Assembly: GCA_946965045.2 (NCBI GenBank)
Contig: OX337231.1
Coordinates: 1,240,001 to 1,304,000, forward strand
Direction of reading: 5' to 3'
Origin: Epithemia pelagica
Taxonomy: Eukaryota; Bacillariophyta; Bacillariophyceae; Surirellales; Surirellaceae
Length of the DNA stretch: 64,000 nt
Positions 10,319-20,511 of the stretch are shown piece after piece. Under the pieces are notes generated by a model that saw only the letters and a list, made by a program, of their open reading frames with translations, did no database searches and was not told where the DNA came from. Within the stretch, counting starts at the first letter, position 1. Each line of letters starts with the position of its first letter. The position numbers and the translations under genes were made by a program.

Positions 10319-11890
10319 ATGTCGTCCAATTCTTCTTCGCTCTCCAATGATGCGTGTGGAGTGTCCAAAAAAACCAAACGAGAAGGTCGTTCCGTGTTGG
10401 AATTTGCGACCGTGGAGGATGTGGAACAAGCCCTGCGTGAACAACAACAACAATCCGGAACAAGTCACTGGCTCTTGCCGGCGAGCAGTCTAAGATCCCA
10501 CTCGGATTCGTATCGACCCCAAGATGCCAAAACAGAAGCCAAACGATTGGCGGTCCTCAAAGAATACTTGATTTTGGAAACCGGTGTGGAACTTCCCTTT
10601 GACAAGGTGGCCGAAAAGGTGGCGACCCGATTTGGTGTGTCCTGGGCCATGATTAGTTTGGTTGATATGGGCCGCTTGTGGTTCAAATCCTTGCATCAAA
10701 AAGATTTGGGTGTGTCGGAAACTCCTCGGGAATACGCCTTTTGCGCTCATGCCATTCAACAAGAGGACGACTCGGCCGTCTTTGAAGTCTGCCATGCCCG
10801 TTCCGACGATCGCTTTTCGCAGTATTCGCTCGTTCAAAATCCACCCGGTGTGCAATACTATGCCGGTGTGCCCCTGACGGTTCCCGAAGGTGTCTGTGTG
10901 GGAACTCTGTGTTTGATGGATCGGCATCCACGGCCACAAGGACTGACGGCCGCCGAACGACAAGAACTCCAAACCATTGCTGTGCAAGTCGTCGATGTCT
11001 TGGTGAAACGCAAAAATGCCTTGCAGGGCTTTCATCGACGCAAGGCGCCCAAGTCTCCCATTCGAAACACGCCTGTTGTTGCTCCAGCAATATCGCCCCG
11101 CAGCTCGAGCAGTAAGCACACTATCAATCTTCCACAAGGTGAAAAACAAGACGAAGGAAACAAGATGGAAAAAGGCAAGGATCGTCAAGTCCAATCAGTC
11201 GCAGAAGCCAAGAAATCGAAATCGGAACGAGAGTCATCCTCATCTTCCGCCGAGTTAATTCCAAGACCGATGCATTCCGTGATTCTTCCCGACCCCAAGA
11301 CCGAAGGCGTCGATCCCGATACGTATCTGTCGCAGCTGGTACAAGCCATGTACGGTACCAAGTTGGTCCTGAGAACGGCACTGGAACTGGGCCATTTCTT
11401 TCCTCAAATAACGGACGAACAAATGAATGCCTACAGCATGGAGGTGGTTTCGGTCGCCCGTGCCAACAACACACAAGGTCTACAAGAGATCTTAGACAAG
11501 CGAGGACGAGAAGCCTTGGATTGTTTTAATCGATTTGGGGAAGGATTGCTCAATCTCTGTTGTCGTCGTGGCTTTACGCAAAGTGTCAAGTTTTTGCTCT
11601 CGGATCCTGTCCGTTTGAGTGTTCGGGTCCGAGATGACTATGGCCGGACGCCCTTGCACGATGCCTGTTGGAATCCGGAACCTCAACTGGAAATTTGTGA
11701 GTACGTGATTGAACAAGATCCCTCCTTGTTCTTTGTGACCGACAAGCGTGGCTATACACCCTTTCAGTATGCTCGAAATACCGACTGGCCCCTGTGGCGT
11801 CAGTTTTTGTTGGATCGACGCCACTTGTTGGCTCCCTTGTCCCAACCCGAAATTCGCAATCACTTTACGAAACGGGACGATGAACTCTAG
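10319..11890 (+). CDS. GAF domain-ankyrin repeat protein
   Basis: A 523-residue probable signalling protein. The ATG at 10319 (CAACCATGTCG) is the first true start; the frame is open upstream but only through non-ATG codons. Residues about 70-230 form a GAF-like sensor domain (LPFDKVAEKVATRFGV, FCAHAI, YYAGVPL, GTLCLMD, AERQELQTIA), of the type that follows HisKA or stands alone in many eukaryotes. A basic/Ser-rich linker follows (about 240-320). Then come ankyrin-type repeats (about 370-500; NRFGEGLLNLCCRRG, DDYGRTPLHDACW, DKRGYTPFQYARN). No kinase or cyclase domain is present, so it is probably an adaptor or sensor. The bound ligand cannot be read from sequence. From base 11266 onward the gene lies inside a repeated segment; a copy lacking the GAF half is at 21334. 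Confidence 0.8.
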   Translation: MSSNSSSLSNDACGVSKKTKREGRSVLEFATVEDVEQALREQQQQSGTSHWLLPASSLRSHSDSYRPQDAKTEAKRLAVLKEYLILETGVELPFDKVAEKVATRFGVSWAMISLVDMGRLWFKSLHQKDLGVSETPREYAFCAHAIQQEDDSAVFEVCHARSDDRFSQYSLVQNPPGVQYYAGVPLTVPEGVCVGTLCLMDRHPRPQGLTAAERQELQTIAVQVVDVLVKRKNALQGFHRRKAPKSPIRNTPVVAPAISPRSSSSKHTINLPQGEKQDEGNKMEKGKDRQVQSVAEAKKSKSERESSSSSAELIPRPMHSVILPDPKTEGVDPDTYLSQLVQAMYGTKLVLRTALELGHFFPQITDEQMNAYSMEVVSVARANNTQGLQEILDKRGREALDCFNRFGEGLLNLCCRRGFTQSVKFLLSDPVRLSVRVRDDYGRTPLHDACWNPEPQLEICEYVIEQDPSLFFVTDKRGYTPFQYARNTDWPLWRQFLLDRRHLLAPLSQPEIRNHFTKRDDEL

Positions 11891-12182
11891 AAAAAGCAAA
11901 CATGGGAGCGCTATCATTTCGCGAATCGCCGGCCTCTTGTACCTACATTACTACTGCTTAGATCCCCCTTTCATTTACACTTACTACTCTTTGTTACGAA
12001 TATGTTATCACCACAAAGTTAACCTTTCGGCCGAATAGAATGCCAGGAGTAACTTTTTTGCCAATGCCTTCTTCCCTACTCATTCACCAATCCGATCCTC
12101 TCCCCAACCTTCCAAGCCTTGACTACGTCCATCTCCTTTCACGACCTCACCCAACACTCGCACTTTAATGTCTCGCTCCAAA

Positions 12183-13415
12183 TTAGGGGGTTGTGTCTTT
12201 CGGTGTGTCCAAGGGCCAGAGTTTGCGCACCACCACTTGCGACGGTACATGAATGGCCGGGTCCAAGTCATCTTCGGGAAATGTAAAGTTGGCATCGTAG
12301 AACCAGGTATTGGTGGAAAAGATGGAATCTCCATAAATGACCGAGAGGGAGGGAGTGTTGTACAATTTCGACGAAAGAAATCCCAAATAGTGGGCCTCCA
12401 GAGGAAGGTACGTATTGTTGTAGTAGGAATAATAGCCACCCTGTAAAGCATAGACACTGATTCCTTGATAGTGGGGCAACTTCTGAGTCACATACAAAAT
12501 ATTGCCACGGACCGTCAATCCATCGGCACCTGGTACCTTGTCTGCAATGATTTCGGTGGTGGTATTGTCTCGAAGGTTCAAATACCAGACTGATCCTAAA
12601 TCAGGGGTCCATTCTTCTTCGGCAGTACTCCATGCTTCTTGCGCCACCAAGAGACCGTAGGCAAAGGGAACAATACCATTGGTCCACGAGTCGCCATCAA
12701 ACACGGGGTCCAATTCGCGGTATCCGACGGAACAGTTTCCGTGCAAGGCCGCATCCCTGACATTGAGAGTCATGACAAAACGACTGTACGAGTCGGTAAT
12801 GTATGCGTAGGATCCACGGACCGTGACATCGTACAGAAAGCTATCCGTACCGTTGCCAATTTGGGGTGGGGGAGCACAGGTGGCACGCAACTTACCCGAA
12901 TGAACATGGTACACGTAGACCTCACTCTTACCATCACCAAACGAGCTGCCTCCACCAGCTACTATAAGGTATCCCCTGTGGTACCAGATACCCCAGGCTT
13001 GACGCTTGTTCAAGGCCAAGTCAGTACGATTGAGGACTTTCCAGAAATGCCCAGAATGAGTATTGAAGGCAAGAACCTGGCCCGACAGTATCTGGGAAAT
13101 AAAGATATAGGGTCCTGGGCCATTGGCAATGCCTTGTGGACGTTCGCGAAGAGTGAGTAGATGGTCGCCAGGATGATAAGGATGAAGATCTCGTCTACGA
13201 ACGTGGTTACTTGTCTCGGCATGTTGCTGCACAGGTTCCACGACCTCCATGTCATCGCTCGGAAAAGGTTCCTTGCCATGTACAAACGCAGCCTCAAAGT
13301 CATCCACCAGTCCATCTTCCACGTCCTCTTGAAAGTAGTCAACATCAGCTGCGCCAATGCCATACACCTGAAAGGCGAGCAAAAGATGCAAGAGTGCACA
13401 TCGCATGTTCATCAT
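12183..13415 (-). CDS. Secreted beta-propeller protein (SMP-30/NHL-like), copy A
   Basis: A 410-residue protein starting MMNMRCALLHLLLAFQVYG, a classic signal peptide cleaved near GIGAADV. An acidic propeptide-like region (about 25-75) follows. The rest has the repeated GQVLAFNTHSG, GKSEVYVYHVHSGKL, GSYAYITDSYSRFVMTLNV, GSVWYLNL and GLTVRGNILYVTQ pattern of a six-bladed propeller of the SMP-30/gluconolactonase or NHL kind. Five sequons (NRT, NGT, NCS, NNT, NFT) fit an extracellular glycoprotein. No enzyme signature is clear, so a lactonase role is not claimed. Single exon. It converges on the GAF-ankyrin gene, about 290 bp away. The copy at 22251 differs in two residues (Ala/Val in the G-G-G-S loop, Pro/Leu near the C-terminus). 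Confidence 0.8.
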   Translation of the reverse strand: MMNMRCALLHLLLAFQVYGIGAADVDYFQEDVEDGLVDDFEAAFVHGKEPFPSDDMEVVEPVQQHAETSNHVRRRDLHPYHPGDHLLTLRERPQGIANGPGPYIFISQILSGQVLAFNTHSGHFWKVLNRTDLALNKRQAWGIWYHRGYLIVAGGGSSFGDGKSEVYVYHVHSGKLRATCAPPPQIGNGTDSFLYDVTVRGSYAYITDSYSRFVMTLNVRDAALHGNCSVGYRELDPVFDGDSWTNGIVPFAYGLLVAQEAWSTAEEEWTPDLGSVWYLNLRDNTTTEIIADKVPGADGLTVRGNILYVTQKLPHYQGISVYALQGGYYSYYNNTYLPLEAHYLGFLSSKLYNTPSLSVIYGDSIFSTNTWFYDANFTFPEDDLDPAIHVPSQVVVRKLWPLDTPKDTTP

Positions 13416-13812
13416 AATCGCGTTCTTTCTCTCTTCTCTTGTTGTCTTACTCGCGATTTTGTGTTTGATGCAACAAGCTTTTCTTGGAATTTTTGGGGGA
13501 TTATTGGGGGGATTTCAGTCGCGATCTTTTGCAGAGAAAAGAGCAAGGCTATCCGTAGCAGAATGATCTACCTCAAGATAGAGGAGAACCTAGCATCATT
13601 ATGATCGCAAGAATATGCCGTTGAAGCACGAAACATGTAAATGTCTTTGTTCATCCTTAGTTTATAGAAATATAGAATAGAGCCTTTTGCACAGTTCACC
13701 CTGACGAATAGATAAATCAACAGCCCTTCGCACTTCCGCGTAGCTCCTCAATGCATAAGAACGTTCATTCTTTGGAAACGTAAACCACCCTCATTGGACG
13801 AATGGAGAATAA
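13416..13812. other. Intergenic, promoter of the propeller gene, copy A
   Basis: 397 bp holding the 5' flank of the minus-strand propeller gene and the 3' flank of the FG-GAP-like gene. It contains the empty target site (AACCTAGCATC at about 13590) for the MITE found in copy B. No gene is seen. Confidence 0.5.
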
Positions 13813-16142
13813 TCATTGCTTGCCTTGGCTCTTGCGGAAGAAACAAGACCACACCAACCAAACGATAAAGGCCAGAGCCACAAAGACGCCACCTCCCACA
13901 GAGGAGTACATCCAAATAGGTTCAACAACTTTGGAAGCGGATGCGCCCGACCCGAGATGGAGTCCAACATCAAACCCAGTGCTGGACCCGTCTTCTTCAT
14001 CCACAGCGCCAGACATGCGACGAATGGCTCCACCCAATCGAGATCGCAAGTAGCGAGTTCCGCCGGAGGGCGTATGAAACTTGAGAAAGCATACACCAAG
14101 GGCAACCACATCGGCCGGGTCATCTTCGTTGAAAAAACCAGCCGCAAGGCGAACATAAATCACAGCAGTATCGCCGACTTGTTCCATCCTTGTATAGGGC
14201 TTGATGGCAGTTGTATTGCGGACAGCCGTCTGGGTCAACGAACCTTGACTCAACTTCAAACGTTGGATCCCAGCCACATTCACCGTCTCACTCTCTGACC
14301 GGACACAGATGCGCGCTTCTTCATGGGGCAACACCGGCTCGGAATTGCATGTCAAACTTGCATCGCACTGACAGGCACGCACGTCGTAGTCCAATGACAC
14401 CTTGAGTTCAAAATCAACATTCGCACTCGATTCCACATCAATATTGGTCAAGTTGAATCGTTCCAATGTGTTCATCTCCACATACAACCGATTCAGTTCC
14501 GAAACAACCGGCACCAACTCGTCGTTCAGCATATCCACTCGCAAACAAAGCGACATCATGGCAGAGTTGTGCCTGATCTGCTCGTAAACCGGGCTTTCTG
14601 AGATCGAAGTATGATTAATGTCGAGCCTGGCGTGCAAACGTTCTCGATCAAGAGGACGGGCCTCGGTTCGGGGAAAGGATCTGATGAAACCAACATCCAC
14701 CGGTGTCAGACAGTCCATCTCCATTACGGTAAACGAAAGGTGCTTGCCAGCATCGTATTCATACACAGCAATGATTTCTTGTTCCGATGCATTGTCCGTA
14801 AAGCTTGCCGAAATATCAACGACTTCAATGTCCAAATCAAAGTCACCAATCTCGATCGACTCTTCAGTGGGTGCCGGAGTGGGTGGCTGTACATTTGGAA
14901 CAGCGACACTGTCCACGGCTTGAACGACTTCTTGATTTGATGCATCCGTCGTCGCAAACACCAAACGATTCCCAGACAAGGCGAGACCAGTGCGTTCGGG
15001 ATTGTTGCTGTCACTCATCCAGTTAATGGTGTATCCGTGTTGTTTCCAAACTCCCACTTCCAAATCAAACATGCGGATCCGGTTGGGTTGTTGATCCAGA
15101 TCGACTGGCAAACGGACCGTCGTAGCAAACGCCACGCGAGTACCACCATGGCTGAGTTGTACAGGGCCATTCATCAACTCGACTTGACTCGTCAACTCCC
15201 CAGACTTGATCCAGCGACGAGTAAATGGGAAGAAGGAATACATCTTGATGGAACTTTCCGATCCAAATACTCCAATACCATGACACGCAACCGCCAATGC
15301 TTGACCATTGCCACTCAAGGACAAACGATGACCCAAGCGTTCACGGACATGGTCTCCTTGAATGATGGAACCAACCAAGCGCCAACTCTGATCCGAACCA
15401 CGATAATCGTAGACACCCACACTGCCACGATCCGTCAGCATACTGTCCTGACCTTCAAACCCAGGAGACGAAATCGCAATACGATTCCCAGACGACGCTA
15501 AAGAGATTTCAAACCCAAACAAATCACCCTGCGCAAAGCCTTTCAAGGATCCTTTGGCCTCCCATACATGTCCGTTGCGGTGAAAGAATAGGACTTGGCC
15601 TCGACGAGCGTCATAAAATTCGCAACTCATGGCCACCACATGACCATTGGCCGAAATCGAAACATCGCGGCCATGAGAGTCTCCGCCGCATGACAAATCA
15701 TTGCCAATTTGTTCCCCCGAGTTCATCTTGTACACCTTGACCTTGGTACCTCGTTTCGACGTGTCTTTGCCACGCATGGCAATCGTCGACCCATCGGATG
15801 ACATGGCAAAGGATTCGCCAATCTTGAAATAGGAATATCCGGGAAAGATACGGTACGTTTTCCAGGCGGTTCCGTTAAACTGATAGGTGTAAATAAGGCC
15901 GTTGACGTAGCCATAGGGATGTCCGACTGCCATCATGGAACCGTCGCTTGAGAGCGAAATGTCTTTGCCAAATCCAACTGGATCAGGAACATTGACAAGA
16001 GGAGTCAGCAAGGCATCTCCTGCTGCTTCAAAGCCATGATACGGCTGGAAAGACCACAGAATTTATGGTGAGTCATGAGATTGAGAAGAAGCAGAGAGAC
16101 AAGATACCATCGGAGTGTTTTACTTACATTCGTCGCGGCCAT
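13813..16142 (-). CDS. FG-GAP-like beta-propeller membrane protein, copy A
   Basis: Two exons: 16128-16142 (ATGGCCGCGACGAAT) and 13813-16044, joined by an 83-nt GT-AG intron (16045-16127); predicted 748 residues. Seven repeats of the form LSxxGxxxA (SLSSDGSMMAVG, AMSSDGSTIAMRG, SISANGHVVAMSC, SLASSGNRIAISS and so on) make a propeller over about residues 20-350. A Thr/Pro linker follows, then a Cys-containing domain (about 380-640). The C-terminus has one membrane helix (GGGVFVALAFIVWLVWSCFF) and a short basic tail. The family is common in diatoms as surface or vesicular proteins of unknown ligand. The spliced form has no obvious signal peptide, while the intron read through in frame encodes a hydrophobic stretch (WYLVSLLLLNLM); see findings. 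Confidence 0.75.
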
Positions 16143-16772
16143 GGTAGAGATTCTCTTTGTGATATTCGAAATGGAAGAAAAGTTGTAGCTCGATGACTTT
16201 TGTTTTTCGGATTGTTTGCTTGCAACTTTACTGATTGCAATTTTTATGAGCACAAGGAAAGAGAGAGCATGAATGGGACCAATTTATGATCCACCTCCGC
16301 AAACCTACTGTTTTCCGTTTCCCGAAACGGTTCATCGCTTTCGAACCATGTACACCAAGGATGAGATACTTAAAAGATTTTCATGAGAAATGGAATCCAA
16401 AGAGGTGCGAGGATTCCCTGCCCAATCGTTTCCCGAACGTCTCTCCGCTTGCGACCAGGGCACTCGCTCCCTTTGATTGTTGCTTGGTCGTTGGTCTGTC
16501 GTCCTAACTCCTGTCGTTGGTGATGGATCACCCAAGAAGGTTCTAGCACCATGAACGCTTCCAGCAAGTATGTTGTTGGTCCGTGATGTTTGGAGAGCGC
16601 GCTCTTCTTGTGGATTCCTCTCTCAGGAAAATCTTTTCGCACAGTCGGCAGTTTGCGGGTTCCACAATAGCAGCGTCCCTTTGTCCATGGTCCAAGCACC
16701 ATTCTTTGTCTCGTTTTCATTTCGTCTACCGTTCGTTCCGTCTCATTGTCACAATGGTCGCCAAAGAGGTCG
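16143..16772. other. 5' flank of the FG-GAP-like gene, copy A
   Basis: 630 bp upstream of the minus-strand start, the last part of copy A. Only short reading frames on both strands, none convincing. It ends at the junction with the retroelement remnant. Confidence 0.5.
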
Positions 16773-17025
16773 TTGTCTGTCGTGCGTACGTCGTGACGCG
16801 GCAGGAGTTCGGGAGCAGATGTTCAGACATCAGTCGGGCACGCGCGACACACGCGCGTGGCGCGACGGCGCGCACAACTTTGGTTGGAGCTGGATGGAAG
16901 TAGTCTGCATCAGAGTCGAGCTCACAATCTTGAGATAGTGAGCAGCGACACGAGAACACTGCCTACTCAAGTGGAGGTCATCAGACTAGATAGTTCCTAA
17001 GACATTTTCAAAACTTGTTGCTACG

Positions 17026-19389
17026 ATGGTGTTGTCTTCGACTTCTCCTTTCTTTGAGGAGGTTGACGATTTGTTCCCGATGACTGATGATGAGACTCCC
17101 CTGCAGAATAACCTCGGGACAGGTTCGAAGAACGGGACTACTGATGATTCTCATATTGTTTCTGTCGCTTCGGAACCTACTGGTGGATTGGATAATCGCA
17201 AAGGGACTGTTTTGCCTGCTACGGACCATGCCGGTATTCATGCCCTTTCTTCGCTTTCGCTTGACGATGAGATTGGTGGATCCAAAACCGGTTCGGGATT
17301 CGATCAAGATCTAACCTTACCGATGAAGTTGGCTCCTTCTTCCAACGCTGGACACCCATCTCCCGTTCCTGTTCTACCATTCAGCCGTGCTGACATGTTC
17401 AAGTCGAAGTTTCCGGTGTCTTCTTCCGAGAAGACCCGACTCTTGTCCTGTCGTCCCGCGGGGTGGGCTGATTCCTTTTGTTTGGATTTCCACCTAGCAC
17501 TTGATGGCGACTCGAAGTTGTGGTCGAAACTTTGTGCGAGTTTCAACGATGTTGCTAGCCTCCAAGACCTCCAGCGCTTTCTTTCATGCGACTTGAATGG
17601 TATGCCGTTGGCCTTCTTAGGAGTTGATCACGATAAGAAGCTTCGGATCATTCATAGTGTGCTCCTTGCACCCGATTCTGGTTCAATCGTGAATCCGGTT
17701 CCTTCCTTCATTTGCCTGACTCAGGAAGCTTTCGACAGCCCCCCAGTTTCTTTGGTCTCAGACAAATTGAAGAATCTCCTGATCAGCACGGATTACTCTG
17801 ACATTCCCTCTGCCCAGATGATCTTTGACGATTGCATCGTTGATTGTAACATTCCCGGAGACTCTGATGAAGGCCGTCCTGGCGATGTTCTTCCCGATTT
17901 CCGCCTTGATTTGTCCAAGTTCGAGAAACTGTCTATCCCCGAAGAGGATGATGGTACTGATCAAGGCAAGAAGAAGAATCCCAAGAGGAAGTCTACGGAC
18001 TTCGAATTTATGGGTCTGATTCCAGTTCACCCTTCTATTGCCGGTGAATTGTTGAAAGTATTTTCCCTTTTTGGCTTTGACTCGGAAAATTGCTCCCCCC
18101 AAGCTTTGGCTTCCCATATCTTTCGCTTTGTGGTTCGTCGTTGGGCTAAGACTATCGGTCGGGATAAATTTGGGAAGTCCACATTTGTTGATTCTTCCCA
18201 CAAGGTCTTTACGGGAATCCTTCCATTGCTCCGTTTCTTGTGGATTGTCTGTCATAAACCTTCCCTTTTTGATGCACTGGTCTTTGATGTTCCATCAAAA
18301 TTTGATGCTGCGAGTAAATTGTTCCGTCGTAACTTTCCCAAAGTATTCCCGGATCTAGCCTCTCCAGCTCGTCGCGGTCCCTCTCCGAATTTACCGCCGA
18401 CACCCAATCAAGCCGTTCGAGTTCCCTCTGTTGGTCAACCCCCTGCCTCTTTGACAACCCCAAGTACTTCGATTCCAGCGGTTGGTGGAGTGTCTCCGGA
18501 TGCTGTTTACATGACTCAGAAGATGACAGAGCAGTTATCGGAGGTATTTTTGACCCACTCTAACCGTTTAGCTCGGGAGAAAGAGGAAGACAAGAAAGAA
18601 GTTTTTAAGAACGCAGTTCATCTTTGGAATGGTATCGTTTTTGGTCAAGTGAACCCCTCGAGTGATACCTTACCTGTGGCTCCGACTGAGATAGCCTTGG
18701 AAATCTTTCGTCAAAAAAGTACCCATACGCTTCATTCCTTGATTCAGGCTCGTGTTTTTCGCAAGACGGCGAATGCCTGCTATATTCTCTTCAGCCAGTG
18801 CGGCGTTTTGCAGAAATACGGTTTACGCTGGAAAGGTGATGACCACCCGAGTGGTTACTCTCCTTTCTCGTTCGACCCTTACCACAGTGGCGGCCCTGAA
18901 GCTCACTTGGCTTTGGACAAAGACATTCACGAACATATTTACGAATGTGCCCTCCGCCAGGACAACGGTCTTTCCACGAAGGACATGCGTGATATTTTCA
19001 CGAATGAGAAGTTGTTTTGCCCTCTGAAGGTCGAAGAATACTCCCAGCAACTTCGCTCGTATTATCTTTTTTCGGCGGCAATTTTTGGTGAATCTTCTTT
19101 CATTGCTTCCCAGATCCACAAGATGGTTGAACACTACCTCTTGAACACCCGTGTGTACCGGATTAGCCAAGCTTACGACGCGAAGTTTCTGACTCAAGTT
19201 TTGTTCTCCATCGACGATGCGGTCCAGCGGTTTATCGAAGACTCGTTGGAATCGGCCGAATGTCTGGAGGACATCTCATTTGATGCGTTGGAATACCATT
19301 TCAACCAGTTGGGCTATAAGATCACCGCTCGCAAAAACATTTGTCGCATGCTTCCGCGCTTCTTCCTGTCGGCAATCAATTCGAAATAA
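17026..19389 (+). CDS. Gag-like ORF of the truncated retroelement
   Basis: A 787-residue protein with no family I can name. The ATG at 17026 has acceptable context (ACGATGG). The N-terminus (1-105) is acidic and Ser/Thr-rich. The middle (about 130-460) is a globular region, then a Pro/Ser linker (about 440-490). The C-terminal part is helix-rich (about 495-787; KREEDKKEVFKNAVHLWN-like, SLIQARVFRKTANACYILF). The position upstream of a zinc finger and an RT-like frame supports a capsid role, but no capsid motif is identifiable. It ends at a single TAA; the frame continues open beyond it. Confidence 0.55.
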   Translation: MVLSSTSPFFEEVDDLFPMTDDETPLQNNLGTGSKNGTTDDSHIVSVASEPTGGLDNRKGTVLPATDHAGIHALSSLSLDDEIGGSKTGSGFDQDLTLPMKLAPSSNAGHPSPVPVLPFSRADMFKSKFPVSSSEKTRLLSCRPAGWADSFCLDFHLALDGDSKLWSKLCASFNDVASLQDLQRFLSCDLNGMPLAFLGVDHDKKLRIIHSVLLAPDSGSIVNPVPSFICLTQEAFDSPPVSLVSDKLKNLLISTDYSDIPSAQMIFDDCIVDCNIPGDSDEGRPGDVLPDFRLDLSKFEKLSIPEEDDGTDQGKKKNPKRKSTDFEFMGLIPVHPSIAGELLKVFSLFGFDSENCSPQALASHIFRFVVRRWAKTIGRDKFGKSTFVDSSHKVFTGILPLLRFLWIVCHKPSLFDALVFDVPSKFDAASKLFRRNFPKVFPDLASPARRGPSPNLPPTPNQAVRVPSVGQPPASLTTPSTSIPAVGGVSPDAVYMTQKMTEQLSEVFLTHSNRLAREKEEDKKEVFKNAVHLWNGIVFGQVNPSSDTLPVAPTEIALEIFRQKSTHTLHSLIQARVFRKTANACYILFSQCGVLQKYGLRWKGDDHPSGYSPFSFDPYHSGGPEAHLALDKDIHEHIYECALRQDNGLSTKDMRDIFTNEKLFCPLKVEEYSQQLRSYYLFSAAIFGESSFIASQIHKMVEHYLLNTRVYRISQAYDAKFLTQVLFSIDDAVQRFIEDSLESAECLEDISFDALEYHFNQLGYKITARKNICRMLPRFFLSAINSK

Positions 19390-19779
19390 AACAAGGTCAC
19401 TCCAAATGAAGACTCTGGGTCTACGAAGAAATCCAATTCAGGTTCGAAGGACTCGAAAAAACGAGCGGCCGATGTGGGCGGTGACTCAAATCCTTCCTCT
19501 TCTAAACGAGTCAAGTTCGATTCTCCGAAAGACTGGTGCCTTCCAGCCCGTACGAAGTACTCCAAAGTTTTTACTCGATCTGTGCTGGAGAAGATGCCAA
19601 CTTTGAACGTTGATGGGGAGGAACGTCCGTTTTGCAACAAGCTTCTTGCCTTGAAGTCCTGTCGGTCGGGAGATGATTGCTACTTTTGCCATGCTGACCC
19701 CCGTGAGCATGGCAAAGGAGAGGAAGTGACCAATTTCTACAAGAAAGTCTACGCCGATGCAAAGAAGAACCAATCTTGA
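19390..19779 (+). CDS. CCCH zinc-finger segment of the retroelement, same frame as gag
   Basis: The codons after the gag TAA stay open for 129 residues to the TGA at 19777. The segment is Lys/Ser-rich, then has CNKLLALKSCRSGDDCYFCH, which fits the C-x8-C-x5-C-x3-H spacing of an RNA-binding CCCH finger exactly. This is not the C-x2-C-x4-H-x4-C knuckle usual in Gag. There is no in-frame ATG before the middle of the segment. Expression would therefore need readthrough of TAA, or the stop is a disabling mutation. Confidence 0.6.
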   Translation, partial: NKVTPNEDSGSTKKSNSGSKDSKKRAADVGGDSNPSSSKRVKFDSPKDWCLPARTKYSKVFTRSVLEKMPTLNVDGEERPFCNKLLALKSCRSGDDCYFCHADPREHGKGEEVTNFYKKVYADAKKNQS

Positions 19780-20511
19780 CGGGATCTGGGGTTGATTGTC
19801 GATTCAGGTAGTTCTTCCTTTTTCAGTGTTCCAAGTTCTTCCGCTCAATCTTCTTTCAACCCCCCAGTCGTAGGTGGTAGTCATTCAGTTCCCGAATTGA
19901 AGCAGCTTCTTGGCGTTAGAGAAATTCCAGTCCCTCCGTGTTTGTCTTCTATGCCATCGATACCTTCCAGTTCACCGTTTGGGACAGAGTTTTCAGACGA
20001 ACGCTCTGTGTCGATGGATGCCGTTCGTTCTCATGTTGAAACACCAATGCCCATTCACCCGTCGACGCCCCCGAAGACCAGGTCAAAGAAGTCAGTCCAA
20101 TTCTCGGAGACAGTTGCTTGTCGAAGATTTCGAACGGCAAAACCGGCATCTCGGAAACCTTTGCGCTCTCCGTCGAGAGTGGATCCAACTTCGGTTCGAT
20201 CGGTGCTGAAACGATCTGCAGTCGCAGATTTAGATTCGGAAGATGACGATTTAACTTTCCCTGATCTTCCTTCGGATGATTCGATCAGCCGAACCAATCA
20301 GAGACTGATTAGCGCAGTCGCGCGTGCTTCAGTCGCGGAAGATCGCCCGGCGATCCTCGATGATCCCTCGCCGGCATCTCAAATTCAAATTGGTAATTCA
20401 AGAGCTCTGGGTGCCCCAGCCCCTAACATTGCTTCAGATCAATCTGGCCGCGCTCTTAACCGGAACCTTGCTCGGTTACAGTCGGAAATACGGTCCGCTG
20501 AGGAATGTTAG
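19780..20511 (+). CDS. Protease-like or linker segment of the retroelement
   Basis: A third segment in the gag frame, directly after the TGA. It begins RDLGLIVDSGSSSFFSV; the IVDSGS piece resembles the D-S/T-G active site of a retropepsin, but the rest is Ser/Pro-rich and lacks the second protease motif, so the call is weak. The frame ends at TAG 20509-20511, overlapping the ATG of the next frame. Confidence 0.35.
   Translation, partial: RDLGLIVDSGSSSFFSVPSSSAQSSFNPPVVGGSHSVPELKQLLGVREIPVPPCLSSMPSIPSSSPFGTEFSDERSVSMDAVRSHVETPMPIHPSTPPKTRSKKSVQFSETVACRRFRTAKPASRKPLRSPSRVDPTSVRSVLKRSAVADLDSEDDDLTFPDLPSDDSISRTNQRLISAVARASVAEDRPAILDDPSPASQIQIGNSRALGAPAPNIASDQSGRALNRNLARLQSEIRSAEEC

Larger units (their letters stand above)
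11266..16772. repeat. Segmental repeat, copy A (5507 bp)
   Basis: The block from ACCGATGCATTCCG (11266) to CCAAAGAGGTCG (16772) reappears in direct orientation at 21334-27188. The offset is exactly 10068 up to the MITE in copy B. Copies differ by scattered SNPs, the 340-bp MITE insertion with its target duplication, and an 8-bp insertion near 26980. These two indels account for the whole length difference of 348 bp. The left breakpoint lies inside the coding sequence of the GAF-ankyrin gene; the right one coincides with the left edge of the retroelement remnant. Confidence 0.97.

Noticed and set aside
10490-11194. 234-codon minus-strand frame opposite the GAF domain
   Set aside because: Antisense to a well-supported gene; no recognisable domain.
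19790-19845. Aspartic protease in the truncated retroelement
   Set aside because: Only the short IVDSGS piece fits; no second motif. Reported as a weak hint within the feature, not as a protease call.
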